A DNA stretch of 64,000 bases. It comes from an uncultured Prevotellaceae bacterium (GTDB lineage Bacteria > Bacteroidota > Bacteroidia > Bacteroidales > Bacteroidaceae). Shown here piece after piece: positions 8,344 through 18,056 of this stretch. Location of the stretch: assembly GCA_900316445.1 (NCBI GenBank), contig ONCZ01000008.1, forward strand, positions 1 to 64,000, read 5' to 3'. The position numbers and the translations under genes were made by a program. The notes beneath the pieces are model-generated. The model saw nothing but the letters and a program-made list of their open reading frames with translations, was not told the origin of the DNA and did not search any database. Every line of letters starts with the position of its first letter. Position 1 is the first letter of the stretch.

Positions 8344-9398
8344 TATCCTTTCAAAATACTAATCGTTCTATTTATTCCTGTAGCGATATCATATTGTGCC
8401 TTCCAGCCCAGGCCTTGCAGTTTTGTACTGTCAAGACGAGCTTTTGTCGCCTTGCTATAGCCCGCACTTTCTACTGCATCAGGAATCTCAAAAACAACAC
8501 TGCGACCAATAGAGCTCGCAATTATATTCGCTAAATCTTTCAACATAATGTCAGATTCCTCATCTGCAATATTATAAGCCTCTCCTTTCTCTCCTTTTAG
8601 CAGAACAAATAACAAACCGCAAACGGCATCTGCCACATAAGTATAAGAATAAAATTGGGTACCAGTGCTTTTCAGTACGATATCTTCACCAGCGATAGCC
8701 TTACGAATAAACTGTGAAATAGCCTTGGTATCGTTCATCAGCATCGTAGGGCCGTATGATCTTGTCAAACGTGGGATGACAATATCCATGTCCTTTTGCT
8801 TGATATAGGCCTGACACAACGCCTCGCCACAGCGTTTACTCTCAGGATAGCCAGCACGCATCGTATTGCAATCAATGTAACCGCAATACTTTTCATCAAA
8901 CATCTCCACATCACCACGGTTTTCACCATATATTTCATTCGATGAAGCAAAAGCACAACGTAGGGCATGGTGAGCATAGGCAAACTCCAACATATTCTGA
9001 GTACCAATAATATTGGTTGTAATAGTCCCTATTGGGTCTGTCGCATAAGCAACTGGATGCGTATTACTGGCAAGATGAAGTACATAGTCAACATCACCAA
9101 TATCATCCCTGACAAATGGAAGATTAACATCATAAGGTATAAACACAAAGAATGGGGAGTCATAGCAATAGGCAAAACGCACTTTTGCCTTCTCTTCATT
9201 TCTTCCAAGAGCATAAATCTTGCAATGAAGATCATACACTTGATTCAGATACATGACAACATCTGTCAAAAAACTGCCAATCAACCCTGTTGATCCAGAG
9301 ATTAACAAAGACTTGTCTTTCAGTTTCTCCCATGGAAGGGTTTGCGATTCGACCTTCTGAATATCTTTCAGATAAAGTGGATGTTCTATCAGATTCAT
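8343..9398 (-). CDS. NAD-dependent epimerase/dehydratase (extended SDR) in cytidylyltransferase-LicD trio
   Basis: 351 residues. Rossmann motif ISGSTGLIGSFL near residue 33, ASSNEIYGE, and the catalytic YPESKRCGE (YxxxK). About 30 residues precede the Rossmann strand, longer than usual. It shares a base with the genes on both sides (9398 and 8343), consistent with TAATG-type coupling. Position between the IspD-like cytidylyltransferase and LicD suggests it reduces or epimerises the sugar that is activated with CTP; that role is inference. Confidence 0.75.
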   Translation of the reverse strand: MNLIEHPLYLKDIQKVESQTLPWEKLKDKSLLISGSTGLIGSFLTDVVMYLNQVYDLHCKIYALGRNEEKAKVRFAYCYDSPFFVFIPYDVNLPFVRDDIGDVDYVLHLASNTHPVAYATDPIGTITTNIIGTQNMLEFAYAHHALRCAFASSNEIYGENRGDVEMFDEKYCGYIDCNTMRAGYPESKRCGEALCQAYIKQKDMDIVIPRLTRSYGPTMLMNDTKAISQFIRKAIAGEDIVLKSTGTQFYSYTYVADAVCGLLFVLLKGEKGEAYNIADEESDIMLKDLANIIASSIGRSVVFEIPDAVESAGYSKATKARLDSTKLQGLGWKAQYDIATGINRTISILKG

Positions 9399-10120
9399 TA
9401 TTTTAACCAGTTATCTTTGTCTTTCTTCAAATAGCCTTTAAACATCTCCAAGTCATCCTTGGTGGTCAGTTTGATATTCTTATCAGAACCCGCTGCAAAA
9501 TGTAGAGTTTCACCCAATTCTACCATCATCGTGTTAGTATAGGCAGAGCCATAGATACCAATCTCTTTCTCAAAAGCCTCATGATAGCCCCAATCCAATT
9601 TATCGAAACGATAAGCCTGCGGAGTTGACACACGTCGTAATGTCTCTCTTGGAATGTATTGCTTAGTGGTCGTTTCATCCTCGGTATTCACCACAAAGAT
9701 CTGCTCATTATAAGGCAGAGAAGTAACTGCGTTTCCATATTTATGGGCTTTTATGATGACATCAGTCAGAACAGATTCATCCACCAGAGGACGAATCCCA
9801 TCGTGAATAATGATGACATCATCGGCAGAAGCTTTTCCTTCTAAGTTGAACACGCCATTACGAATACTCTCCTGACCAGTATTTCCACCACTAACCACCC
9901 ATTTCAGCTTTGCAATGTTAAACTGGTGAGCATACGCCCACAACACCTCATGCCATCCATCAATACAAACCACCTCAATGGCATCTATCTGCGGATGACG
10001 CTGAAACCCTTCCAGCGTATAGATAATGACAGGTTTGTCATACACATTAATAAACTGTTTGGGGATATCCTGCCCCATTCTGTGACCAGCGCCACCAGCT
10101 ATAATTATTGCAATATTCAT
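9398..10120 (-). CDS. IspD/TarI-type cytidylyltransferase
   Basis: 240 residues. The nucleotide-binding start IIIAGGAGHRMG and PKQF (residues 6-25), the IIIHDGIRPLVDE segment, and RVSTPQAYRF match the IspD/TarI family (2-C-methylerythritol-4-phosphate or ribitol-5-phosphate cytidylyltransferase). Within a polysaccharide operon, and followed by an SDR and LicD, an alditol-phosphate or sugar-phosphate role is more likely than the MEP pathway. The gene is preceded by a 136-bp gap, unusual in this otherwise tightly packed operon. Confidence 0.75.
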   Translation of the reverse strand: MNIAIIIAGGAGHRMGQDIPKQFINVYDKPVIIYTLEGFQRHPQIDAIEVVCIDGWHEVLWAYAHQFNIAKLKWVVSGGNTGQESIRNGVFNLEGKASADDVIIIHDGIRPLVDESVLTDVIIKAHKYGNAVTSLPYNEQIFVVNTEDETTTKQYIPRETLRRVSTPQAYRFDKLDWGYHEAFEKEIGIYGSAYTNTMMVELGETLHFAAGSDKNIKLTTKDDLEMFKGYLKKDKDNWLK

Positions 10121-10256
10121 TGTAAGTTTTCTTTAAATATTGAAAGCAAAGAACCTATCATTTCGGTTCCAAATATAAATTATGAAATAGACCTTCCTAT
10201 AAAAATAGATAATCATTCTTGCCATAGCCCGTTTCTCCAGGGACATAGTGACCTTT
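10121..10256 (-). other. 136-bp gap inside the operon; possible internal promoter or gene remnant
   Basis: The only sizeable gap in the 5.7-34.4 kb operon. On the minus strand it contains TATATTTG, a match to the -7 box TAnnTTTG about 50 bp before the cytidylyltransferase start, but no convincing -33 element. A short frame reading KGHYVPGETGYGKNDYLFL then stop looks protein-like and may be the tail of a lost gene. Neither reading is firm. Confidence 0.25.
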
Positions 10257-10997
10257 TCAATTTGTCTTCGATCTCACACCTCGCATCATCAAAGATAGCA
10301 ATTTCTTTAAAGAACTTAATATCGCCGTAATTCTTGGATATTTTAAAGCATCAAAACTCTTATATATTTCATATTTTTCACGTGAGCTAATAAATATTGT
10401 CTTTAAATTTTGAGATGTGCCCCCTATTATAAAATGAGCAACAACCACATGAACAAGTTTCATCTTATAACCTGCATTTAAAATTCTTATTATGAGTTCA
10501 TGATCTGCGTGAATTTTATATTTTTCATTAAAGCCACCCATTATTTCAATAATCGTACGTCGAGTTACCATGCCCTGATGACTACCTAAAGCCGGCATAT
10601 CAGATTGATGCAATTTCTCCGTACCATCCAATCTTCTATATATTATATCTCCACTCAATATGGCAGAATCACAATCTTCTTCCGTTAATAGTTTTTCTAA
10701 TCCATCTACTTCTAGCCAGTCATCGCTACCAAGATAATAAATCCATTCTCCCTTCGAATTTCTCCAACCTTTATTAAATGCATCATAAATTCCATCATCC
10801 GGCTCTGAAATAATCCTAAATCTTGAATCAGAATCAACAAATTCTTTTACAATTTTAATTGTATCATCTTTTGATGCCCCATCAACAACTAAACACTCCC
10901 AGTCTTGGAAAGTTTGATCTTCCACACTCTGAAGTGCCCTTTTTATCGTTTTCCCAGAATTATAGGATGCAATAACAATCGTAACTTTTGGTTTCAT
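10257..10997 (-). CDS. Family 2 glycosyltransferase
   Basis: 246 residues with a GT-A core: VTIVIASYNSGKTIKRAL at the N-terminus, LVVDGASKDDT, and YYLGSDDWLE carrying the DxD-like metal site. No membrane segments, so probably a cytoplasmic, membrane-associated transferase acting on the lipid-linked repeat unit. The start overlaps the GT4 stop by 4 bp. Confidence 0.85.
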   Translation of the reverse strand: MKPKVTIVIASYNSGKTIKRALQSVEDQTFQDWECLVVDGASKDDTIKIVKEFVDSDSRFRIISEPDDGIYDAFNKGWRNSKGEWIYYLGSDDWLEVDGLEKLLTEEDCDSAILSGDIIYRRLDGTEKLHQSDMPALGSHQGMVTRRTIIEIMGGFNEKYKIHADHELIIRILNAGYKMKLVHVVVAHFIIGGTSQNLKTIFISSREKYEIYKSFDALKYPRITAILSSLKKLLSLMMRGVRSKTN

Positions 10998-12151
10998 TGA
11001 CTATTTTTTGATTGACGCTCTGTTACATAATTAATCACTCTTAGGAAATCCTGGCCAAATTCTTTGAGATTATTACTATAATCCAAAGTCACTGTTAAAG
11101 GTTGAACCTCTAATAGTTTATTAGACAAGTCACGACAATCATGCGGATTGAAAAAACAGACATTTTCACCAATCTGTTCGCGATGGACAGGAATATCTGA
11201 CAAGAAAATGAATTTGTTTAAAGCTTTGCAATCTTCAACGGTAGTATTCCAACCTTCAAAAAGAGATGGTTGGACAATCGCATAAGCATTTTGCATAAGG
11301 CAATACAATTCCTCCGTTTCGACTAACCCACAAAGAACAACATTACTTGTAAGATGATTGTCGCTAATATACTTCTTAATTTCCTCAATATAGCCAGGAT
11401 TCCGGTAATCAGCCATTCTACCAGTGCAAACAAGTTGAATCTTTAATCCTTTTTGAAGAGCCTCATTATAAGCTTTAAACAAATAAAGATGATTTTTGTG
11501 CTTCCAGAATTGATTAGCACATAGCAAATAATCCCCCTTTATTCCGTATTTATTTATAATATCATCAATATTGGCATTTGCAAAGTTTGCATGACTTACT
11601 GCAAAATGGACTACAAATGTTTTTGTATTGCTGTTAGGATAAAACTTCTTAAAAGCATTTTGGCTATCATAACTACTAAATACAATAGGAACGCCCCTTT
11701 TTGACAATGTCCTTATAGTCCTATCTCTCTTCATTATCTCTGTTTCACTAAACAACTCTGGATAATATTTTTCCTGAAAATCTTGTTTCCAACATACGAT
11801 CTTATCTGCTTCAGATCCGAAAGAATACGGGTATAACATTTGATCATATTCTTGGATTTTGAACAAATCAACAGATGCACCTGCGACATCACCACGAGTG
11901 CGATATAAGATTTCCCTATATATTTTCTTGAGAAGACTTAGTCTTATTAAATTCTTTTCCAAATACGGATAATTCGTATTTTTCTTTAAATCTTCATAGG
12001 AGTCATCATTCAAACAATACACATCAATATAAGGCTTATCCTCATCCGCAAGAAAATTCAAAGCTTTCAACAGATTTTGAGCATAATAAACCCCTCCTAT
12101 CCACGATTTATTCCATATATAATATAGCCCTATCCTTGTTCTTTCCTTCAT
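10994..12151 (-). CDS. Family 4 (GT-B) glycosyltransferase
   Basis: 385 residues. The C-terminal half carries LLCANQFWKHKNHLYLFKA and the donor-binding FEGWNTTVEDCKAL (E-x7-E type), typical of GT4 enzymes. The N-terminal acceptor domain begins IGLYYIWNKSWIGGVYYA. It starts 3 bp after the upstream epimerase and overlaps the next GT2. Likely adds one sugar of the repeat unit. Confidence 0.8.
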   Translation of the reverse strand: MKERTRIGLYYIWNKSWIGGVYYAQNLLKALNFLADEDKPYIDVYCLNDDSYEDLKKNTNYPYLEKNLIRLSLLKKIYREILYRTRGDVAGASVDLFKIQEYDQMLYPYSFGSEADKIVCWKQDFQEKYYPELFSETEIMKRDRTIRTLSKRGVPIVFSSYDSQNAFKKFYPNSNTKTFVVHFAVSHANFANANIDDIINKYGIKGDYLLCANQFWKHKNHLYLFKAYNEALQKGLKIQLVCTGRMADYRNPGYIEEIKKYISDNHLTSNVVLCGLVETEELYCLMQNAYAIVQPSLFEGWNTTVEDCKALNKFIFLSDIPVHREQIGENVCFFNPHDCRDLSNKLLEVQPLTVTLDYSNNLKEFGQDFLRVINYVTERQSKNSQ

Positions 12152-12154
12152 TTT

Positions 12155-13048
12155 TCATCCATATTTACAAATCCATGATATATATTCTCGTACTCCATCT
12201 TCCAAATTAACAGAAGGTTGATACCCCCACTTTTTTATGATAGAAATATCTGCCTCCCAGTTTATCGGGTCTCCCTTACGCTCTGCACCATTAAACTTAA
12301 TGGTTTTATCCGTACCACTCGCAATTCTTACAGTCTCTGCAACCTCTGCGATGGTTATCTGATTACCATTGGCCACATTTACTACTTCACCATCAAATTT
12401 TGAGTGGTGAATAGCCAAATCTATAACCCTTACGATATCGTCTATATAAATAAAGTCACGGCTTTCAAGGCCCGTACCCCATAACGTCGGTTCGTCTTGA
12501 TCTTTTATTTTATGATACAAATCCCAAAACAATTGTTTCCTCAACCGAGGACCATATGCCGAGAATATACGTAAGCAGCAGGTCTGAACATTCCAATACT
12601 TGCTATATTCCTCACATATCATCTCTGCCATCACTTTGTGATAACCATAAGGAGAAACAGGCATACACTTCTGGCTCTCTACAATAGGTAAGGACTCAGG
12701 ATTGCCATACACTGCTGCGCTCGACATGGTGACAAACTTACACTTAGGTGAGTGTTTCCTAATTGCCTCAAGCAACTTAAACACATTCAATGTATTTAAC
12801 TTAAAATCATTGAACGGTTTCTCTAAAGAGAATGGCACATTTGCAGCCCCTGAACAATTGATACAAACATCATACTGTCTTTGCTCAAAGATGCCCAAGA
12901 AATCACTATCCACTGCATCAATTGAGATATAGTTGGGCGTATTATAGTCCAGAACGACATCACATCCCCAGACATCATGCTCTCGTGAGAAATAATCAAC
13001 ACAATGGCTTCCTATAAATCCTTTCGAACCTATTACTAAAATTCTCAT
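12155..13048 (-). CDS. NAD-dependent epimerase/reductase (extended SDR)
   Basis: 297 residues. Rossmann motif VIGSKGFIGSHC, TMSSAAVYG and the catalytic SPYGYHKVMAE (YxxxK). The C-terminal NDP-sugar binding region includes SRDFIYIDDIVRVI. Because Gmd lies three genes upstream in the same operon, this could be the GDP-4-keto-6-deoxymannose reductase or epimerase/reductase, but other epimerases are present and the assignment is not fixed. Confidence 0.75.
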   Translation of the reverse strand: MRILVIGSKGFIGSHCVDYFSREHDVWGCDVVLDYNTPNYISIDAVDSDFLGIFEQRQYDVCINCSGAANVPFSLEKPFNDFKLNTLNVFKLLEAIRKHSPKCKFVTMSSAAVYGNPESLPIVESQKCMPVSPYGYHKVMAEMICEEYSKYWNVQTCCLRIFSAYGPRLRKQLFWDLYHKIKDQDEPTLWGTGLESRDFIYIDDIVRVIDLAIHHSKFDGEVVNVANGNQITIAEVAETVRIASGTDKTIKFNGAERKGDPINWEADISIIKKWGYQPSVNLEDGVREYISWICKYG

Positions 13049-13060
13049 AATATCGAATAT

Positions 13061-14184
13061 CTAAGATCTTCCGCCAGAAAAGAGTTGTAACAAATATCTG
13101 TTTCGAGATATAACGTAATTGATAACCAAGCCTCCTCCAAATGCAATAGCGACTAGCACAAGATAAAGAATCAGCCCCTCCATCTGACTAATCTCTACTG
13201 GACAGAAACGTGAAATAATCTTCTTTGTAATATTGAGGAGCATCCAGTGACTTGCGAACACAGAAAATGCCCCCCCCAGGCACCAGCGACATGGCTGGCA
13301 AGCCTATATGCAACAAACAAAAATGCGAAACATCCCCCCAAAACAAGAATGGCATGCAAATAGATGTTTTGTTCTATTGTTACACTTACGCTCTCACCAT
13401 TTAATGAGAATGAATAATCTACCATTATAAGTTCTATGATTGAGAGAATAAAAAAGATTCCAATTAGGAACTTTGACATGTTCACATTACTTAGCCATCT
13501 AGCAATATTAACATCCCAAACTGCCGCCATCGATCCTATCATAAAGAATAATAATGATGGAATACTAATACCGGGAAATGGGAAAAGGCAAGGAATACTA
13601 AAGAACCAGGGTGCGGCTAATAAAACAACAACAATAATGCAAATCATTTTTTTTCTAGCCACAAACCAAATTACAGGTGATAAGACCAGGCATACCATCA
13701 AATCCCTAATAAACCATAGAGGAGGGTCTGCTGGCGTAGCCATAGTCATTTCTGAAATTCTATCGAGCTGATTCGGCATAATCCATAAGCTCTCAATAAA
13801 ATACCAAACATCATAATTGTACTTCCCCAGCAATGTATTTGCTAAAGTGGGAAGTAAGTAGATGAAATTCCATAAAAGATAAGGTATTAACAAAGTCTTT
13901 GCCCTTCTTTTTATTTTCTGTTTATAAGTCACCATATCAAAATGGTTCAGCCCCATGAAAAACAGAAAACCAGAAATCATAAAAAACAACGGCACTGCAG
14001 GCCCAAACAAAATGTCAGATAACAGATGTATTGGATACTTGATGATATTATAATCATAAGCAACAAGTTGTTCGTTAGCCCTTAATGGGAATTTCAAAGT
14101 GTTGGCATGCCCTGCTACAATAAGAAACGCCAAGGGTAGTCTCAACATATTTAGAGTTTGAGATGTCTGCTTATCTATTATCAC
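13061..14184 (-). pseudogene. Acyltransferase 3 family O-acyltransferase, out of frame at a G8 tract (probably phase-OFF)
   Basis: Two frames make one acyltransferase. The first runs from a GTG at 14184 (8 nt after AAGGAAA, 5 bp after the previous stop) and carries LRLPLAFLIVAGHAN and about nine hydrophobic segments, then leaves frame at a G8 run (13270-13277) and stops at 13195. The second continues as SVFASHWMLLNITKKII and ends with a last membrane helix at 13061. Adding one G gives AWGGAFSVFASHW and a full protein of about 374 residues, normal for the family; losing two G would also restore frame. The truncated form lacks the last about 70 residues, including the final helix. Such enzymes acetylate or acylate polysaccharides at the membrane. 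Slipped-strand phase variation is the simplest reading; a permanent mutation or sequencing error is possible. Confidence 0.8.
13270..13277 (-). repeat. G8 homopolymer at the frameshift point of the acyltransferase
   Basis: Eight consecutive G on the coding strand. The 5' frame and the 3' frame of the acyltransferase join exactly here; G9 or G6 would give an open frame, G8 does not. Confidence 0.9.
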
Positions 14185-14189
14185 TATAA

Positions 14190-14789
14190 TTATTTCCTTA
14201 ATTCTTTTACCACTTTTGCTGGGTTCCCTGCTACGACTGTCCATGCAGGGACATCTTTCGTAACAACGCTACCAGCACCGACTATAGATCCCTCGCCAAC
14301 AATTACGCCTTTCAATATGATGACATTCATGCCAATCCAGGCATCATTACAGATTCTGATTGGTTTACTATTGACATCTGTCCAATCCTTATTGGCAATA
14401 AAGTTACATCCATTACTGATATCATTCAGTTCATCATCAATATCCTTACGACGCTTCATATAATCAATGGAATGAGAATCGTGATCATAGAATGTCCCCC
14501 CCCATGCAATTGTAACATTATCTCCAATTTCTATCGAAGAACGACTAATGAATGTCCCACCACCTACATATGAATGATTACCTATTACAATTTTACCTGC
14601 ACTAGACTCAAATATGAAATTACCAGAAACTATGCTATCATTCCCAATTACTAGATACCTACGCATTTGGGGAGAGTCTAACCGCATCTTTATACCCCTA
14701 TCTACGACACCGTTGCCAAAAGAGGCATACTGTCTGATAAGTTTTTTATTAGAGCGATTTTTAAAATATCTAACTATCCTATGAATCAT
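14190..14789 (-). CDS. Left-handed beta-helix (hexapeptide) O-acetyltransferase
   Basis: 199 residues. The C-terminal two-thirds is hexapeptide-repeat sequence: [38 protein letters not shown] (catalytic His region), [19 protein letters not shown] and [14 protein letters not shown]. This is a WbbJ/CysE-type acetyltransferase using acetyl-CoA. It contains its own G8 tract (14496-14503), here in frame as Trp-Gly-Gly. The start overlaps the Gmd stop by 4 bp. It probably O-acetylates a sugar of the repeat unit. Confidence 0.85.
   Translation of the reverse strand: MIHRIVRYFKNRSNKKLIRQYASFGNGVVDRGIKMRLDSPQMRRYLVIGNDSIVSGNFIFESSAGKIVIGNHSYVGGGTFISRSSIEIGDNVTIAWGGTFYDHDSHSIDYMKRRKDIDDELNDISNGCNFIANKDWTDVNSKPIRICNDAWIGMNVIILKGVIVGEGSIVGAGSVVTKDVPAWTVVAGNPAKVVKELRK
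14496..14503 (-). repeat. Second G8 homopolymer, in frame within the hexapeptide acetyltransferase
   Basis: Eight G in GCATGGGGGGGGACATT, coding Ala-Trp-Gly-Gly-Thr. The context resembles the tract in the next gene (CCTGGGGGGGGCATTT). Gain or loss of one G would truncate the enzyme about 100 residues early. Confidence 0.85.
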
Positions 14790-15877
14790 TTCACGATCCC
14801 CTGCTCCAAATACTCTGCCAAGTTTAACTTCACCTGTTCTGAGGCCCTTTCAACAGCTATCTTTTCCATGTCGTGTCTTACCATTAAACGAACAAGTTCA
14901 TTGAAAGAGGTTTTGGTTGGATTCCAACCCAATTTTGTCCTTGCTTTTGTCGGATCACCCCAAAGATTAACCACATCAGTAGGACGATAGAAATCCTCAC
15001 AGACTTCTACAAGTACTTTGTCTGTTGCTTTATCATACCCCTTTTCGTTAAGACCTTCGCCCCTAAATTCTAATTCTATTCCTGCATAATGGAACGCCAG
15101 TTGGCAAAAATCTCGAACCGAGTGTTGCTCTCCTGTTGCGATAACAAAGTCTTCGGGTTCTGGCTGTTGTAATATAAGCCACATACATTCAACATAGTCT
15201 TTAGCGTATCCCCAATCTCTTAATGATCCCAAATTCCCCAAAAAGAGTTTATCCTGCTTACCCTGGGCTATACGAGCAGCTGCTAATGTTATTTTACGCG
15301 TCACAAAAGTCTCTCCTCGACGCTCACTTTCATGATTAAACAAAATTCCAGAACAACAATACATATTATATGCCTCACGATATTCTTTCACAATCCAGAA
15401 ACCATATTGCTTAGCTATAGCGTATGGGCTATATGGATGAAAGGGCGTATTCTCATTCTGAGGTACTTCTTCAACCTTGCCATACAATTCTGATGTACTG
15501 GCCTGATAAATTCGACAAGTTTCTGTAAGCCCACATTGCCGTACTGCCTCTAAAACTCTTAGTACGCCAGTAGCATCCACATCTGCAGTAAATTCTGGTG
15601 AATCAAAACTCACTTGCACATGACTTTGCGCTGCAAGGTTATATATTTCATCAGGCCTGACCTTACTGATAATCTGCAATAAACTCAACGAATCGCCCAT
15701 ATGGCCAAAATGCAGATGAAAGTGGGGAAGTCCTTCCAAATGAGCAATACGCTCCCGAAAATCTGTCGATGAGCGTCGAATCATCCCATGAACCTCATAA
15801 CCTTTATCCAGCAGGAACTCCGCTAAATAGGAACCATCCTGACCCGTAACACCTGTAATTAATGCTGTTTTGTTCAT
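14786..15877 (-). CDS. gmd: GDP-mannose 4,6-dehydratase
   Basis: 363 residues, full length for the family. The N-terminus [19 protein letters not shown] and IRRSSTDF (NADP and GDP binding), [22 protein letters not shown] and the catalytic [13 protein letters not shown], then [17 protein letters not shown], are diagnostic. Converts GDP-D-mannose to GDP-4-keto-6-deoxy-D-mannose, the precursor of GDP-L-fucose, GDP-D-rhamnose and related sugars. Couples to the GT2 upstream by a shared base at 15877. Confidence 0.93.
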   Translation of the reverse strand: MNKTALITGVTGQDGSYLAEFLLDKGYEVHGMIRRSSTDFRERIAHLEGLPHFHLHFGHMGDSLSLLQIISKVRPDEIYNLAAQSHVQVSFDSPEFTADVDATGVLRVLEAVRQCGLTETCRIYQASTSELYGKVEEVPQNENTPFHPYSPYAIAKQYGFWIVKEYREAYNMYCCSGILFNHESERRGETFVTRKITLAAARIAQGKQDKLFLGNLGSLRDWGYAKDYVECMWLILQQPEPEDFVIATGEQHSVRDFCQLAFHYAGIELEFRGEGLNEKGYDKATDKVLVEVCEDFYRPTDVVNLWGDPTKARTKLGWNPTKTSFNELVRLMVRHDMEKIAVERASEQVKLNLAEYLEQGIVK

Positions 15878-16866
15878 TATAATCTAATTTTTTTATACAT
15901 TTTCTTTAATAGTCTTTGAACTTTGTACAATTTAAAATAGAATAAAGACTGGGTTGCAAAAGCAAATTGTCTTTTTTCGGCCTCGTTTAAATTGTGTCCT
16001 TCTCCTTCATATAAACGCTTTGCATTTTTATAATCACTGTATTGGATATACAAATTGATTTTATATTTGATCTCATTCTTCTTAACTAATTGCAGTAACT
16101 TCGTCCTTTCATTAGTGTCTTTTATGTATTTATTGATAAAAAAAAGCCTAATAACATCTGCATTATCATAGAAATTGAGCAGTTTATTGATATCCTTACT
16201 ATGAGAAGCACTATTATCAGTCACCCTGTAAACGCAAGTAACATCATTAATCAAATGAATTTTTGATTTAATTGAATAATATAGGACTACAGGGAAATCC
16301 CCCATTATCCATTCACGATCATAGGGTTTTATCTCTGAAAGATAATGCTCATAGATGGAACGTCTATCTAGTCTTGATAAAGTCGGAACAATTTTGAAAT
16401 CAAGTAGACCTGCGAAAGAGCAGTCTTCATCTCCCCATACGCCCCCGATTTTGTTTTTGTACAATTTGACAGATTTTGTATAACACATGCCATAATCAGG
16501 ATTGGATTCTAAAAAATCTACTTGTTTCTGCAGTTTCAGCGGATCAGTCCAGTAATCATCACCTTCACAGATTGCAATGTATTTCCCATGAGTATTTTCA
16601 TCCATGATTCTTTGTAACGCTCCTCCACCTTTGGAATACTGGTTTTCTTTTTCATATATTGGTTTGATGATGGAAGGATATTTTTCAGCATATTCACGAA
16701 TGACATTCGCGGTTCTGTCTGTTGAAGCATCATCATGAACAATGGCTTCAAAACAGAAATCTGTTTTTTGCATCACAAAACCATCCAAGCATTTACGTAT
16801 GTATGCTTCCTGATTATAAGCTAAGCAATGAATACTTACTAAGACTAAATCTTTATTATATGTCAT
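15877..16866 (-). CDS. Family 2 glycosyltransferase
   Basis: 329 residues. GT-A core with [31 protein letters not shown] and [13 protein letters not shown] (metal-binding acidic motif). The C-terminal 100 residues are lysine-rich and helical and probably associate with the membrane. The start overlaps the Wzy-like stop by 4 bp. Typical of enzymes adding hexose or deoxyhexose residues to a lipid-linked repeat unit. Confidence 0.85.
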   Translation of the reverse strand: MTYNKDLVLVSIHCLAYNQEAYIRKCLDGFVMQKTDFCFEAIVHDDASTDRTANVIREYAEKYPSIIKPIYEKENQYSKGGGALQRIMDENTHGKYIAICEGDDYWTDPLKLQKQVDFLESNPDYGMCYTKSVKLYKNKIGGVWGDEDCSFAGLLDFKIVPTLSRLDRRSIYEHYLSEIKPYDREWIMGDFPVVLYYSIKSKIHLINDVTCVYRVTDNSASHSKDINKLLNFYDNADVIRLFFINKYIKDTNERTKLLQLVKKNEIKYKINLYIQYSDYKNAKRLYEGEGHNLNEAEKRQFAFATQSLFYFKLYKVQRLLKKMYKKIRL

Positions 16867-18056
16867 GATTCAAATTCACTGTGAGGTAGTGGTTCTGGAA
16901 AAGACTCATTTGCATCGTTATCTTGAAGTTGTGCTGTGAGTGCAATCAATAAAGGACAATATGCCAAGAAATAAAAGAATTGTGCAATTATTCCAGAAAT
17001 TCCTGCAACAAATACAGCAGATAACAGGATAAAATCCCTACAAATTGATGCAGACTTACAAATCTTGGCAAATAACAAAACGAGTATAACTGTGAGGAAC
17101 ACGCCCCAAAAGACTAGTGATTGCAAATATGAGCAATCAATATAATTGTATTCATCTCCTACACCAAGATTACCCATTCCATACATTGTATAGGTCTGGC
17201 CAAACAGAGATATACCTGCTTCTTGCATTGCATCCTGTCCTAAATGAAGTCGGCCAGAAAAGAGCAAGTCTGCACCAATCCAATAAAAATCTGTATCATC
17301 ATACATTATGGTCGCCCCTATTGAGATCATTGCAAATAGTGGGATGCAGATAATAAAAAAAGGAATTATTATATACCTGAAGCAGAAAGCCCTCTTCTGA
17401 AAAAGTGGTGAAACAAACGACAAAATAACAATTAGCAAAATACATATAGCAGCCAATCGGGCATCTGAATATCGTATAACGAAATATGCCAAATAGATGT
17501 ATACAAGAACCTCAAGCCACCTTAACCTCCTGTTTTTGAGAATCCAATAATCAAGAAGAATATAAAAAACATGAAGTGCAAAATCTGTGGGGAAGCCATA
17601 TCCGAAATCTTCTCTAGCAACTATATCACCTAAGGTTCCTTCGCGTTCGTTTCCGCGAATTAAATTTGTTTTAGGAATTAAATCCAATTCTCTGCCAACT
17701 ATATTAAATAGGCAAAAGCATAATCCAAAGATGAAGTGGACTCTAATTATATCACGAAACAGAACACCCTTTGCTCCAACAACCATAGTGAATGAAAGCA
17801 ATAGTACAGTTATATTTTCAGAATTGTATCCTGCTAAAAATACGAGAAAACCAATTAAACAAATCAACAAGGGTTTATTCCCTTCATATTTTGGCATACT
17901 ATAAGCAAATACAGGAACAGCCAATAAGGTGGCACTCCATCGGAAAAGAGGTATCAAGTCACGGTAAAAGCCCCACAATGTTAGTTGCCTACACATATAG
18001 AGCATAGATAAAATCAAAAAAATATAATATAAAGACAGGTATGATGACTTATTCAT
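16863..18056 (-). CDS. Wzy-like O-antigen/capsule polymerase
   Basis: 397 residues with about ten hydrophobic segments across the whole length and a larger loop around residues 250-310 (the GRLHLGQDAMQEAG region). There is little sequence conservation, as usual for Wzy. Identity rests on topology, length and its place between the Wzx-like flippase and glycosyltransferase genes. It would polymerise repeat units on the periplasmic side of the inner membrane. The last about 15 residues are acidic. Confidence 0.7.
   Translation of the reverse strand: MNKSSYLSLYYIFLILSMLYMCRQLTLWGFYRDLIPLFRWSATLLAVPVFAYSMPKYEGNKPLLICLIGFLVFLAGYNSENITVLLLSFTMVVGAKGVLFRDIIRVHFIFGLCFCLFNIVGRELDLIPKTNLIRGNEREGTLGDIVAREDFGYGFPTDFALHVFYILLDYWILKNRRLRWLEVLVYIYLAYFVIRYSDARLAAICILLIVILSFVSPLFQKRAFCFRYIIIPFFIICIPLFAMISIGATIMYDDTDFYWIGADLLFSGRLHLGQDAMQEAGISLFGQTYTMYGMGNLGVGDEYNYIDCSYLQSLVFWGVFLTVILVLLFAKICKSASICRDFILLSAVFVAGISGIIAQFFYFLAYCPLLIALTAQLQDNDANESFPEPLPHSEFES

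Noticed and set aside
13195..14244. The acyltransferase as an intact 349-residue gene from an ATG at 14244
   Set aside because: That start overlaps the previous gene by 55 bp and the end is a frameshifted tail (HFLCSQVTGCSS) unlike the family; the true C-terminus continues in another frame.
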